Below, piece by piece: positions 19,546 to 29,713 of a stretch of 33,898 bases of DNA (position 1 is its first letter; the number at the start of each line of letters is the position of its first letter). This DNA is from an uncultured Eubacterium sp. (lineage in GTDB: Bacteria > Bacillota_I > Bacilli_A > Erysipelotrichales > Erysipelotrichaceae): NCBI GenBank assembly GCA_904395785.1, contig CAJFOG010000191.1, positions 1 to 33,898 on the forward strand, given 5' to 3'. Under the pieces are notes generated by a model. The model worked only from the letters and a program-made list of their open reading frames with translations, ran no database searches and had not been told where the DNA came from. A program made the translations under genes and the position numbers.

Positions 19546-19693
19546 TGTATCCCATCCTTAATTTATTATATATATTTTAATATAATTTTATTAAAATATC
19601 AAAATTATTAAATAGTGTTATAAAATAAATTTTAATAATTTATAAAGGATATTTTTTCTTATTTATCCATGCTATAATCTAATCGGTGATAAT

Positions 19694-20086
19694 ATGAAAA
19701 CAATAAAAGTTGTAGCCGCAATTATTAAAAAAGATGACAAAATACTAATTGCGCAACGTTTAAAAGGTGAATTTGCAGGACAATGGGAATTTCCTGGAGG
19801 AAAAATAGAAGAAGGTGAACATCCAGAAGAAGCATTAATACGTGAAATAATGGAAGAAATGGAGCTAGAAATATCAATCAATGAATATCTTATGACTGCT
19901 GAATATGATTATCCTAACTTTCATTTAAGTATGGATTGCTATATTTGTTCACTTAAAACAGATATCATTCAATTACACGATCATTCAGCTATTCAATGGA
20001 TATCAATAAAAGATAATATAAAAAACATCAACTGGATTCCAGCTGATATTCAAATCATTGAAGCTTTACAAACTAAATTTAATTGA
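19694..20086 (+). CDS. Nudix hydrolase (MutT-like NTP pyrophosphohydrolase)
   Basis: Nudix box GGKIEEGEHPEEALIREIMEEMEL. Confidence 0.93.
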   Translation: MKTIKVVAAIIKKDDKILIAQRLKGEFAGQWEFPGGKIEEGEHPEEALIREIMEEMELEISINEYLMTAEYDYPNFHLSMDCYICSLKTDIIQLHDHSAIQWISIKDNIKNINWIPADIQIIEALQTKFN

Positions 20087-20117
20087 TGTAGATACTTAGG
20101 CATCTACGTCTTTTTTT
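20083..20117 (+). terminator. Terminator of the Nudix gene, inside the 3' end of the convergent helicase gene
   Basis: GATGTAGAT-acttaggc-ATCTACGTC followed by TTTTTTT. Confidence 0.65.
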
Positions 20118-22933
20118 ATTTCAACCTTATTTATGAACTCTTCGTATAAGTCAGCAGGTAATGTATATTCTAACTTCGTCTTTACAGTAATTGGTTGATT
20201 ACCTTCAAACTCTTTCGCATCGACTCTTCCTAAATAAATATATGGCTGTACTACTCCATCAATTTGTTTAAACTTACGTACAAATAAGTGTAGGTTTATA
20301 CCTCTTTCTTTATTATATATAATATTTTTCCCTTGTTCAGATTGCTGTTTTGTTTTATTTGGTGTTTGCCATTGAAAAAACTTTCTGCTGATAAATTTAT
20401 CTTTATAATTAATCGATTCTTTAATATCACTTTCTTTATGTAAATCGACAAACAAAAAATATTCATTTCCTGATGTCATTAACCCACTCCCTCTAAATGA
20501 TGAATGGATTTTTCTATAATTTGTTAATAGCGCTACTTCTTGCATAGAATATTGTGCATATAACTTTAAAAATGGTATTCCATAATACGCTTCTTCGAAT
20601 TCTTTACGATATCTATTTAAACCATAATGTAAAATATCTAATATATACTCTTTCTTTTCTATATCACTTAATATTTCATGCATGATATCATTTAGTATTA
20701 TATTTTTACCATCGAATACAGCCAATTGGTTCCATCTATTTTTTTGACTACTATCATAATAATTATAATTTAGTGTTTCCATAGCATGACAAACACTATC
20801 ATTATCCACATACTCTATTACTTTTAATATGGATTGTTTGCACATATCTTCACTCATTTCTTTTTGAAATATTAAATCTAATAAAATTTGAAATTCATGT
20901 GGTCTTTTCAAGGGTAACATATCTGACAAGTATTTCATTGCTTTTATAAATTCTTGATCAGTAATCATTAATTTGAATATATTATCTTTTTCTACTTTTG
21001 ATAAAAATTGGAGATATGTTCCTTCCTTACGTATAAATTTCATAGGATCTGGTGCACCTTCATATTTTATATAATCCATTAAATTCTTTGGTATCCTTCC
21101 TTGAAGTAGTGCTTTAAATGATAAATACTCTTCTTTTAAATATTTCATTGAATTAAAATTTTCATTTTCTAACTGACGTAATATGCGTTCTTTTGAAATC
21201 TTATCTAATTGAATAAATGTATCACCCGGTATGTTTGTAAAATCATTATTTACAGACACTTTTAAACTATCCTTATCATAATATCTACTACCTTTTAATG
21301 CTACTGCAATTAGAAATGCTCTATTATGATTACCTATAAAATCTAGCACTGTTAAGTATTCTTTATTTTTATATTTTCTTAATCCCCTACCCAATTGTTG
21401 AATAAAAATAATAGGTGAATTTGTAGGTCTTAACATTAATACTAAATTGACTGATGGGATATCTACCCCTTCATTAAAAATATCCACAGTAAAAATGACT
21501 TCTAATTCATCATGTTCATTTTCTAACCTTTGGATATACGTTTGGCGTTTTTCTGCTGAATCACTACCAGTCAAACAAACACTTGTTATCCCTCTTTTAT
21601 TAAATTCATCACACATAAATTGTGCATGATCAATGTTTACACAAAATCCTAAACATTTTCTTTTCTCTCCATCAAAGCCATATAAATTCATTTGCTTAAT
21701 AATATAATCTACACGTTGATTAAGTTTTAATGCTTTTGCTACAGATGTAATATCTTCAATATTTACTCCTTCTAAATTAACTTCTTCAATATCTGCAATC
21801 CCAAAATAATGAAAAGGTACAACCAACTCTTCTTCCATTGCATCATGAAGTCTTACTTCAATCGCAACATTATTATCAAATAATTCATAAATATCTGCTT
21901 TATCGCAACGTTCAGGTGTCGCAGTCATTCCTAACAAAAATTTAGGTTGAAAATATTGTAATACTTTTAAATAAGTGTCCCCAGATGCATGATGTGCTTC
22001 ATCAACTACAATATAATCAAACTCATCTCTATCAAACATGTCATAATAACGATGTAATGTCTGTATTGTGGAAAATAGATAATCCACATGATCTTCTTTC
22101 TTTTTCCCTGTCAAAAAACCAGTATGTAATTTCGAACCTATTACATTTTTAAAAGACTGTTCAGCTTTCATAAGAATTTCTTCTCTATGTACAATAAATA
22201 ACATTTTTTTAGGTTTGTATTGTTTTACATCAAAGGCACTCATATATGTTTTTCCTGTTCCTGTCGCAGCTACCACCAATGCTCTTTTTTCACCATAACT
22301 ACGCAACTTATGTAAATTGGATATAGCTCTTTGTTGCATACTATTTGGCTGTATTTCATAAGAGTATTTAAAATGTTGTATTTGTTTTTTTTGATTATGT
22401 TCTCTAATTGTTCGCAAAAATAACTCATATTCATTTAAGAAATCTTCACTTACTTCACTTAAATTATCCCAAATACTCATAAATTCATCCATTACATCTA
22501 AAATAAAAGGATCATCTCTTTTGGAAATAACTTTCACATTCCACTCTATATTGCTTTTTAATGCACTTGCAGTAATATTAGAAGAACCTATAATTACTTT
22601 AAAACAATCCTCATATTCAAATAAATATGCTTTGGAATGAAATCCTTTCTTTTTTACATCATCGTATACCTTCATATCTACATTTTCAAATGAATTAAGT
22701 TTCTTTAATGCTTTGGGATCAGAAAAATTTAGATATGTTGATGTAATAACTTTTCCACGAATACCCTTTTGATTTAATTCATCTAATAGCCTAACAAATA
22801 ACTGTAAACCACTATAATTTATAAATGCCACATTAAAGTAAAATCTTTTACAAGTTTCTAATGAATTTTTTAACTCTTGAAACACTGTACTTTCATAATT
22901 ATTTAATATTAATGTATTTCTTTCTTGAAGCAT
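20096..22933 (-). CDS. PLD-like nuclease + DEAD/DEAH (SF2) helicase, DUF3427-type
   Basis: N-terminal HSKAYLF...GSSNITASAL (HxK-type PLD); VAATGTGKTYMSA Walker A; VVDEAHH; GMTATPER; QQLGRGLRK motif VI. Confidence 0.9.
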   Translation of the reverse strand: MLQERNTLILNNYESTVFQELKNSLETCKRFYFNVAFINYSGLQLFVRLLDELNQKGIRGKVITSTYLNFSDPKALKKLNSFENVDMKVYDDVKKKGFHSKAYLFEYEDCFKVIIGSSNITASALKSNIEWNVKVISKRDDPFILDVMDEFMSIWDNLSEVSEDFLNEYELFLRTIREHNQKKQIQHFKYSYEIQPNSMQQRAISNLHKLRSYGEKRALVVAATGTGKTYMSAFDVKQYKPKKMLFIVHREEILMKAEQSFKNVIGSKLHTGFLTGKKKEDHVDYLFSTIQTLHRYYDMFDRDEFDYIVVDEAHHASGDTYLKVLQYFQPKFLLGMTATPERCDKADIYELFDNNVAIEVRLHDAMEEELVVPFHYFGIADIEEVNLEGVNIEDITSVAKALKLNQRVDYIIKQMNLYGFDGEKRKCLGFCVNIDHAQFMCDEFNKRGITSVCLTGSDSAEKRQTYIQRLENEHDELEVIFTVDIFNEGVDIPSVNLVLMLRPTNSPIIFIQQLGRGLRKYKNKEYLTVLDFIGNHNRAFLIAVALKGSRYYDKDSLKVSVNNDFTNIPGDTFIQLDKISKERILRQLENENFNSMKYLKEEYLSFKALLQGRIPKNLMDYIKYEGAPDPMKFIRKEGTYLQFLSKVEKDNIFKLMITDQEFIKAMKYLSDMLPLKRPHEFQILLDLIFQKEMSEDMCKQSILKVIEYVDNDSVCHAMETLNYNYYDSSQKNRWNQLAVFDGKNIILNDIMHEILSDIEKKEYILDILHYGLNRYRKEFEEAYYGIPFLKLYAQYSMQEVALLTNYRKIHSSFRGSGLMTSGNEYFLFVDLHKESDIKESINYKDKFISRKFFQWQTPNKTKQQSEQGKNIIYNKERGINLHLFVRKFKQIDGVVQPYIYLGRVDAKEFEGNQPITVKTKLEYTLPADLYEEFINKVEIKKDVDA

Positions 22934-23048
22934 TTCTCATACCTCCCTGACTTTATTTTATACAATACCTTATTTTCTTTCATACGTAAATATTTTTATA
23001 TTAAAAAGTATATATTTAATTTTTCAAGAAACCGGTCCCACAAAATAC

Positions 23049-23098
23049 TTGACAAACTGATGTAAGCGTTTTATACTGAATATGTGGAAACGTTCCCA
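23049..23098 (+). promoter_or_regulatory. Promoter of the sucrose/alpha-galactoside operon with cre-like site and LacI-type operator
   Basis: TTGACA (23049-23054), 17 nt, TATACT (23072-23077); cre-like TGTAAGCGTTTTAT at 23061; near-palindrome TGGAAACGTTCCCA just downstream of the -10. Confidence 0.75.
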
Positions 23099-23125
23099 TA
23101 TCGGAACATTAGGAGGAATAAATTT

Positions 23126-25009
23126 ATGATTCAAAAAGAAGAACGTTATCTTAAGATTTCCAAGGAAATAGTGGAATATGTTGGAGGTCTAGATAACATC
23201 CAAGGTGTTGCACACTGTGCAACTCGATTACGTATTGTTTTAAAAGACAATGATTTGCTACAAATGGAAAAAGTGGAAAACATTGACCTTGCGAAAGGTG
23301 CTTTCCTTGCAGGAGATCAACTACAAATCATTTTTGGTGCAGGTTTAGTAAATGATGTATATAAAGTATTCGCATCATATACACACATGGAAAATATGTC
23401 TTTAAGTGATGTGAAACAACAAAGTGCACAAAAACTAAACCCTCTACAAGCTGTGATTAAATCTTTATCCGATGTGTTTGTAGAAATTATGCCTGCAATT
23501 CTTGCAGCAGCATTACTATTAGGTTTAACTGGTGTATTAGGTAAATGGGATGTTGTGACAGACAACGATGCATTATACGCTATCAACAAATTGGCTTCTC
23601 TTGCATCGAATGGAATATTCTCAATCTTACCGATGGCAGTATGTTATTCTGCTACAAAACGTTATGGTGGTCGCCCTATTTTAGGTATTGTTGTTGGGGC
23701 TATCATGTTAGATGCTAGCTTAGCAAATGCTTATGATATTGGGAAAGAAGGCTTTAATCCTGAAGTATTAAATATCTTTGGTTTAAACATTGAACTTGTT
23801 GGATTCCAAGGTGGAATCATTATTGCCTTAATGATGGGATTCATTATCGCTAAATTAGACCAATACTTTGAAAGAAAAGTACCAGATGTTATCAAACTAC
23901 TTGTTTCCCCTATGTTAACAGTATTCATTTCTACTGTATTATTATTTACTATCGTAGGTCCTGTTGGTCGTGAGCTAGGAAACATTATCACTGGTTCTTT
24001 AGTATGGATGACAAACAACTTAGGTCCTATCGGATACATGGCATTTGCGGGTTTACAACAAGTAATCGTGATTACTGGTCTTCACCATATTTTAGGTGCA
24101 GTAGAAGCAACATTAATCGCTGATACTGGAAGAAACTTCTTAAACCCTTTAATGTCTGTTGCGTTAATGGGACAAGGTGGAGCTGTTCTTGGTTATTTAT
24201 TATTAAACTGGAAAAATGTGCGTACGCGTGAATTATGTATTCCAAGCTTCATTAGTACACTATTTGGAATTAGTGAACCTGCAATTTTTGGAATCAACTT
24301 ACGCTACAAATTCCCTTTAATTGCTGGATGTATCGCTGGGGCAATTGCTGGGGCTTACTGTTACTTTACTGATTTAGCTGCCTTAGGTTTTGGGACAACT
24401 GCAGTACCAGGTATTGCGATTACTGATCCTAATGGAAATGGATACTTACACTACATTATTGCGCATATCATCGCATTAGGTGTTGGGATTGCTTTATGTT
24501 TTATCTTTGGAAAAGCACAAGTAAAGAAAGAAACTATAACTTTAGAAAATGATGAAACACAACCTACTGTTTCAAGTGTATCTTTAATTGCACCTATCCA
24601 AGGAACTGTAAAAAATGTAACTGCTTGTGATGATGCTGTTTTCTCTGCGGAAACTATGGGAAAAGGTATTGTGATTGAACCTACAAATGGTGATGTCATT
24701 GCTCCTGCGGATGCAACTGTTGAGTTTGTATTCCCTAGTAAACATGCGATTGGTTTAAAACTAAATGATGGTAGTAAAGTGTTAATTCACTGTGGTATTG
24801 ATACAGTGAACTTAAATGGTGAAGGATTTGAAGTATACGTAAAAAAAGATCAAAAAATAACACAAGGGCAAAAGCTATCTACAATGGATTTAGCACTTAT
24901 AAAATCAAAAGGATTTAGCACACAAACTATCATGGTTGTTACTGAAAAGACTGATCTTAAACAAGTAATCATTACTCCTGATCAAAAAGAGGTTCTTACA
25001 ATCAAATAA
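23126..25009 (+). CDS. PTS beta-glucoside/sucrose-type transporter subunit IIBCA
   Basis: IIB HCATRLRIV, IIC TGLHH and GISEPAIFG, fused IIA IAPIQGTVKNV...VLIHCGIDTVNLNGEGF; AGGAGGA RBS before ATG 23126 (ORF track starts at 23084). Confidence 0.93.
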   Translation: MIQKEERYLKISKEIVEYVGGLDNIQGVAHCATRLRIVLKDNDLLQMEKVENIDLAKGAFLAGDQLQIIFGAGLVNDVYKVFASYTHMENMSLSDVKQQSAQKLNPLQAVIKSLSDVFVEIMPAILAAALLLGLTGVLGKWDVVTDNDALYAINKLASLASNGIFSILPMAVCYSATKRYGGRPILGIVVGAIMLDASLANAYDIGKEGFNPEVLNIFGLNIELVGFQGGIIIALMMGFIIAKLDQYFERKVPDVIKLLVSPMLTVFISTVLLFTIVGPVGRELGNIITGSLVWMTNNLGPIGYMAFAGLQQVIVITGLHHILGAVEATLIADTGRNFLNPLMSVALMGQGGAVLGYLLLNWKNVRTRELCIPSFISTLFGISEPAIFGINLRYKFPLIAGCIAGAIAGAYCYFTDLAALGFGTTAVPGIAITDPNGNGYLHYIIAHIIALGVGIALCFIFGKAQVKKETITLENDETQPTVSSVSLIAPIQGTVKNVTACDDAVFSAETMGKGIVIEPTNGDVIAPADATVEFVFPSKHAIGLKLNDGSKVLIHCGIDTVNLNGEGFEVYVKKDQKITQGQKLSTMDLALIKSKGFSTQTIMVVTEKTDLKQVIITPDQKEVLTIK

Positions 25010-25020
25010 AGAAAGGATTT

Positions 25021-26463
25021 ATGCATATGTATACAAAACTAGATTATGTAAAAGAAGCAAAAAACCATTCTCAACTACGTGCATTGGTGGATAGTGACCC
25101 TTACCGTCTTCACTTCCACCTAATGCCTCCTACTGGATGGTTAAATGATCCAAATGGATTATGTGTATTTAATGGCACTACACATATTTATCATCAATAC
25201 TCACCTTTTACTACTGGTTGGGGTATGAAAACGTGGGGACACTACACTACAAAAGATTGGGTACACTTTACAGAATGTGAACCTTTCTTATTCCCAGATA
25301 TCAGAGAGGATAAAGATGGTGTATATAGTGGTTCTGCTTTTGTGAAAGATAATAAAATTCACTTTTTCTATACTGGAAATGTAAAACATTTAGATAAAGA
25401 TTATGACTATGTAATGGATGGTCGTGAACAAAACACAATAGAAGTCATTTCTAATGATGGATTTACATATGGTGAAAAAATTTGTCATATGACTAATGAT
25501 GATTACCCTACAGATATGAGTAAACATATACGTGATCCGAAAGTATTTGAAGTAAATGGTATTTGGTACATGATACTTGGTGCACGTAGTAATGCAGATA
25601 AAGGATGTGCTTTAATATATCGTTCTTTAGACTTTGCTTCATGGGAATATCATATGCGTATTGAAACAGAAGAACCATTTGGTTATATGTGGGAATGTCC
25701 TGATTTAATTCAATTAGATGGTAAATGGTTTTTAATTTGTTGTCCACAAGGGATTGCTCAACAAGGAATTGATTATGCGAATATCTATCAATGTGGATAC
25801 TTTGCAATGGATTTAAATTTAGAAGAAAAAACATATAAGATTCATAAATTTTATGAACTAGATAGAGGCTTTGATATTTACGCAACACAAAGCTATCAAG
25901 ATGAAAAAGGACGTATTATTTTACTTGCATGGATGGGAATACCTGATGCCGACTACCATAATGAGCCAACAGTAGAAAAAGGATGGCATCATGCATTAAC
26001 TATGCCTAGAGTATTAACTACAAAAAATAATCGTATTATCCAACAACCCTTAGAAGAAATGCAAGCATTACGTACTTCTAGCCAGCATAAACAATTCCAT
26101 CAACAAATAGAACTACCTGCTATGGATTGTTTTGAAGTAGAGTTAAACTTACAAAACTGCCAAGAACTTACAATTCAAATTGCACAAGATATTAAGTTAA
26201 CATATCACCAACAAATCTTTACATTACAAATGGAAGAAAGTGGATGTGGGCGTACATCAAGAAGTGTAGCTTTAGAAAGCTTGCAACATGTGCACATCTT
26301 TGTAGATACAAGTTCTATCGAAGTATTCTTAAACTATGGTGAAGAAACTTTCACTACACGCTGTTATCGTAAAGATATTACATGTACAACATCTATCCAA
26401 ACAAATACAATAGGTACTTGTACATGGCATACACTAGGTAGTTTTCAAATTGATCATCAATAG
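25021..26463 (+). CDS. GH32 sucrose-6-phosphate hydrolase
   Basis: GWLNDPNGLC, YSGSAF, IRDPKVF, WECPDL motifs. Confidence 0.95.
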   Translation: MHMYTKLDYVKEAKNHSQLRALVDSDPYRLHFHLMPPTGWLNDPNGLCVFNGTTHIYHQYSPFTTGWGMKTWGHYTTKDWVHFTECEPFLFPDIREDKDGVYSGSAFVKDNKIHFFYTGNVKHLDKDYDYVMDGREQNTIEVISNDGFTYGEKICHMTNDDYPTDMSKHIRDPKVFEVNGIWYMILGARSNADKGCALIYRSLDFASWEYHMRIETEEPFGYMWECPDLIQLDGKWFLICCPQGIAQQGIDYANIYQCGYFAMDLNLEEKTYKIHKFYELDRGFDIYATQSYQDEKGRIILLAWMGIPDADYHNEPTVEKGWHHALTMPRVLTTKNNRIIQQPLEEMQALRTSSQHKQFHQQIELPAMDCFEVELNLQNCQELTIQIAQDIKLTYHQQIFTLQMEESGCGRTSRSVALESLQHVHIFVDTSSIEVFLNYGEETFTTRCYRKDITCTTSIQTNTIGTCTWHTLGSFQIDHQ

Positions 26464-26478
26464 AATAGGAGAATCTTT

Positions 26479-28647
26479 ATGAGTATTACGTATCTATCAC
26501 AAGAAAAACGTTTCTTATTAGAAACGAATCATAGTAGTTATATTATGGAATTAGCACACCATGATTTTTTATCTCATGTATATTGGGGGAAAAAAATAAC
26601 GAACTATCATGGTAGTAATAAAATATTATATCGTGATCGTGGATTTTGCCCCAACATTGAACCAAGTGATCGTACTTTCTCATTAGATACCTTACCACAA
26701 GAATATCCACAATATGGAAATGGTGATTATCGTCCATGTGCATATCAAGTAAAAAATGAACAAAATGAAACATTTAGTGATATTCGCTATGTTTCCCATG
26801 AAATTTATCAAGGAAAGCAACCGCTTCAACAACTTCCTTCTTCTTATGCAGATGAAAAAGATGTGGAAACACTTATCATCCATATGCAAGATAAAACTTT
26901 AGGACTTTCTATTGATTTGTATTATCATGTATTCCCTACTTGCGATGTCATCACAAGATATGCAAAATTTCATACAACACAACCATTAACCCTTACAAAA
27001 ATGTTAAGTGCTAGTGTCGATTTTCGACGCGATGATTTTGACTTAGTAACAATGTATGGTGCACACAATAATGATCGTAACTTGGATCGACGTCCACTAA
27101 CAAGTGCTACTACTGTTGTGGAAAGTATGCGAGGAGCTAGTTCTCCACATCAAACACCTTTCTTATGTTTATGTAACCATAATGCAGATGAACAACAAGG
27201 TGAAGTATATACGATGCAATTTGTATATAGTGGAAACTTCCACGGTAGTGTACATGTAGACCCATACCGCAATGTTCGTATGCAAATAGGTTTACAACCA
27301 TTTGATTGTGAATGGCACTTATCACCAAACGAAATATTTGAAACACCCGAAGTTGTAATGACTTATACTGATCAAGGATTTAACCAAATGTCAAAACAGC
27401 TTCATACTTTTGTGAAACAGCACATCGTAAGAGGTATTTGGAAAGATAAACAACGTCCTATCTTATTTAATAGCTGGGAAAGTTTATACTTTGATATTCG
27501 TGAAGATAAGTTACTAGAAATTGCCGATACTGCCGCTGATTTAGGAATTGAATTATTTGTCTTAGACGATGGGTGGTTTAAAGGTAGAAATGATGATAAC
27601 TCATCTTTAGGTGATTGGGTTTGTGATACAAAAAAACTTCCTCATGGAATTGCTTGGTTAAGTGAACAAATTCATCAACGTGGTATGCAGTTTGGAATAT
27701 GGGTAGAGCCTGAAATGATATCAGAAGATAGTGACTTATATCGTACTCATCCAGAATATGCTTTACAAATAAAAGATAGAGAGCATGTCATTGGAAGAGG
27801 ACAACTTGTGTTAGACTTAACATCATCTAACGTACGTGATTATGTAGTAGAAAGTATCTGTAATGTATTACGCAGTGCAAAAATTGAATATGTAAAATGG
27901 GATATGAACCGTCATTTAACAAATATTGGTTCTTTATTCTTAGAAACTAAACATCAAAGAGAAACTGCACATCGCTATATGTTAGGTGTTTATGATATTA
28001 TGCAACGTATCACTCAACAATTCCCTGATATTTTATTTGAAAGTTGTAGTAGTGGTGGTGGTCGTTTTGATTTAGGTATGCTATGTTATATGCCACAAAC
28101 TTGGACAAGTGATAATACAGATGCCATTTGCCGTACAAAAATACAGTATGCAACAAGTTATATGATGCCTGCAATTACAATGGGATCTCATGTATCTGTA
28201 TGCCCAAACCATCAAACAGGACGTATAACGCCAATGTCTACAAGATTTGCGGTTGCGATGAGTGGGCGCTTAGGCTATGAATTAGACCTTACAAAAATAC
28301 ATGAAGATGAAATTCCATTAGTGAAACAACAAATTGCACTATATAAACAATATCGCCCATTGGTACAACACGGTACGATGTATCGTTTAAAAAATCCTTT
28401 TACAGGTAATGAAGGCGCATGGTGTTTTGTGAATGATAAGAATGTTTTAGCAATCTACATAAAAACATTAAGTGAACCTGCTGCCCCATTTAGAATATTA
28501 CGTCTACAAGGATTAGAAGAAGATGCATTATACCAACTAAATCATGGTGATGTATATAGTGGTAGTGAATTAATGTATGCAGGCATTTCTATTCCAAATA
28601 CAAAAGAAGATTTCCACAGTGAAGTTTGGTATTTCACTAAACTATAA
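26479..28647 (+). CDS. GH36 alpha-galactosidase
   Basis: LFVLDDGWFKGRNDD, GIWVEPEMIS, YVKWDMNRHLT (nucleophile Asp), ESCSSGGGRFD, WTSDNTDA. Confidence 0.95.
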   Translation: MSITYLSQEKRFLLETNHSSYIMELAHHDFLSHVYWGKKITNYHGSNKILYRDRGFCPNIEPSDRTFSLDTLPQEYPQYGNGDYRPCAYQVKNEQNETFSDIRYVSHEIYQGKQPLQQLPSSYADEKDVETLIIHMQDKTLGLSIDLYYHVFPTCDVITRYAKFHTTQPLTLTKMLSASVDFRRDDFDLVTMYGAHNNDRNLDRRPLTSATTVVESMRGASSPHQTPFLCLCNHNADEQQGEVYTMQFVYSGNFHGSVHVDPYRNVRMQIGLQPFDCEWHLSPNEIFETPEVVMTYTDQGFNQMSKQLHTFVKQHIVRGIWKDKQRPILFNSWESLYFDIREDKLLEIADTAADLGIELFVLDDGWFKGRNDDNSSLGDWVCDTKKLPHGIAWLSEQIHQRGMQFGIWVEPEMISEDSDLYRTHPEYALQIKDREHVIGRGQLVLDLTSSNVRDYVVESICNVLRSAKIEYVKWDMNRHLTNIGSLFLETKHQRETAHRYMLGVYDIMQRITQQFPDILFESCSSGGGRFDLGMLCYMPQTWTSDNTDAICRTKIQYATSYMMPAITMGSHVSVCPNHQTGRITPMSTRFAVAMSGRLGYELDLTKIHEDEIPLVKQQIALYKQYRPLVQHGTMYRLKNPFTGNEGAWCFVNDKNVLAIYIKTLSEPAAPFRILRLQGLEEDALYQLNHGDVYSGSELMYAGISIPNTKEDFHSEVWYFTKL

Positions 28648-28663
28648 TTCTTATCTTGTATGA

Positions 28664-28709
28664 TTGTCAAAAAACCTTAACTATTTTATAATGTTAGTAG
28701 TTGAGGTTT
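28664..28709 (+). promoter_or_regulatory. Internal promoter of the lacI-family gene with flanking inverted repeat
   Basis: TTGTCA (28664-28669), 17 nt, TATAAT (28687-28692); inverted repeat AAACCTTAACTA (28672-28683)/TAGTTGAGGTTT (28698-28709) flanks the -10. Confidence 0.6.
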
Positions 28710-28714
28710 ACAAT

Positions 28715-29707
28715 ATGAAAAAAAATTTAACAATTACAAATATTGCCCAAATGGCAGGGGTTGGAAAAAGTACAGTATCTAGATATTTTAATGGTGGTTA
28801 TGTGAAAGAATCTACCAAGGAGAAAATACAAAAAGTAATTGATGAACATCACTATCAACCAAATGCTTTTGCACGATTAAAAGCAAAAAAAAGTCATATT
28901 ATCGGTGTTATTGCACCTTGTTTAGATTCCTCTGTTGCATCTCGTGTTTTAATGGGAATTGATGAAGTATTACAAGCGCAAGGCTATACTTCCCTTATTA
29001 TTAACACAAATCATGATAGTGCTCAAGAATTAAAAAGTATGACATCTTTATATCGTATGAAAGTCGATGGTATCATTATAAACGCTACAGTTGTGACTGA
29101 TGAACATAATACACTTGCGAAACAATTTGATATCCCAGTAATTTTTATTGGGCAACGATATACACAAGGTGTATCTATCATCAATGATGATACTGGTGCT
29201 GGTGTTTTTCTTACTGACTATCTTATCAAAAAAGGACATCAAGATGTATTAGTTGTCACAGTAGATGAACAAGATGAAGCCGTTGGAATCATTAGAAAAC
29301 AAGCGATATGTGATACTTTAGATAAACATCATATATCATATCGTACTTGTATTAGTGATTATAGTTTCACATTATCAAAAACTGTCATTAAAGATGCATT
29401 ACAATCACATTTACCATCTGTTATCTTATGTTCTAGTACCAAACAACTACTTGCTAGCTATCATTGCGTCAAAGAATTAGGACTACGTATACCAGAAGAT
29501 ATCTCTATATGTGGTTTTGGAGGTTATGAATATAGTGAAGTATTATCTCCATCCTTAACTTCTATTCAATTTGATGCGAAATTATCAGGAAATGTAGGGG
29601 CAAAAACAATGCTTTCTATGATCAATGAAGAAGATGTAGAAACAACACAAATGATTCCTTTTGAATTTCATGAAGGAAATAGTGTATTAGATAAAATGAA
29701 AGGGTGA
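28715..29707 (+). CDS. LacI family transcriptional regulator
   Basis: LTITNIAQMAGVGKSTVSRYFNGGYVKESTKEKI HTH plus periplasmic-binding-like domain; ATG 28715 (ORF track starts at TTG 28664). Confidence 0.94.
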   Translation: MKKNLTITNIAQMAGVGKSTVSRYFNGGYVKESTKEKIQKVIDEHHYQPNAFARLKAKKSHIIGVIAPCLDSSVASRVLMGIDEVLQAQGYTSLIINTNHDSAQELKSMTSLYRMKVDGIIINATVVTDEHNTLAKQFDIPVIFIGQRYTQGVSIINDDTGAGVFLTDYLIKKGHQDVLVVTVDEQDEAVGIIRKQAICDTLDKHHISYRTCISDYSFTLSKTVIKDALQSHLPSVILCSSTKQLLASYHCVKELGLRIPEDISICGFGGYEYSEVLSPSLTSIQFDAKLSGNVGAKTMLSMINEEDVETTQMIPFEFHEGNSVLDKMKG

Positions 29708-29713
29708 AATGAT

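Noticed and set aside
19694-20086. Nudix box lacks the usual Gly after EE (REIMEEMEL)
   Set aside because: Substitution at this position occurs in MutT-like proteins; not enough to claim novel function.
23317-24699. Minus-strand ORFs (82-102 aa) inside the second PTS gene
   Set aside because: Antisense shadow ORFs of a conserved membrane protein.
25508-27346. Antisense ORFs in GH32 and GH36 (64-126 aa), rich in H/Y/I
   Set aside because: Codon-complement artefacts of strongly supported genes.
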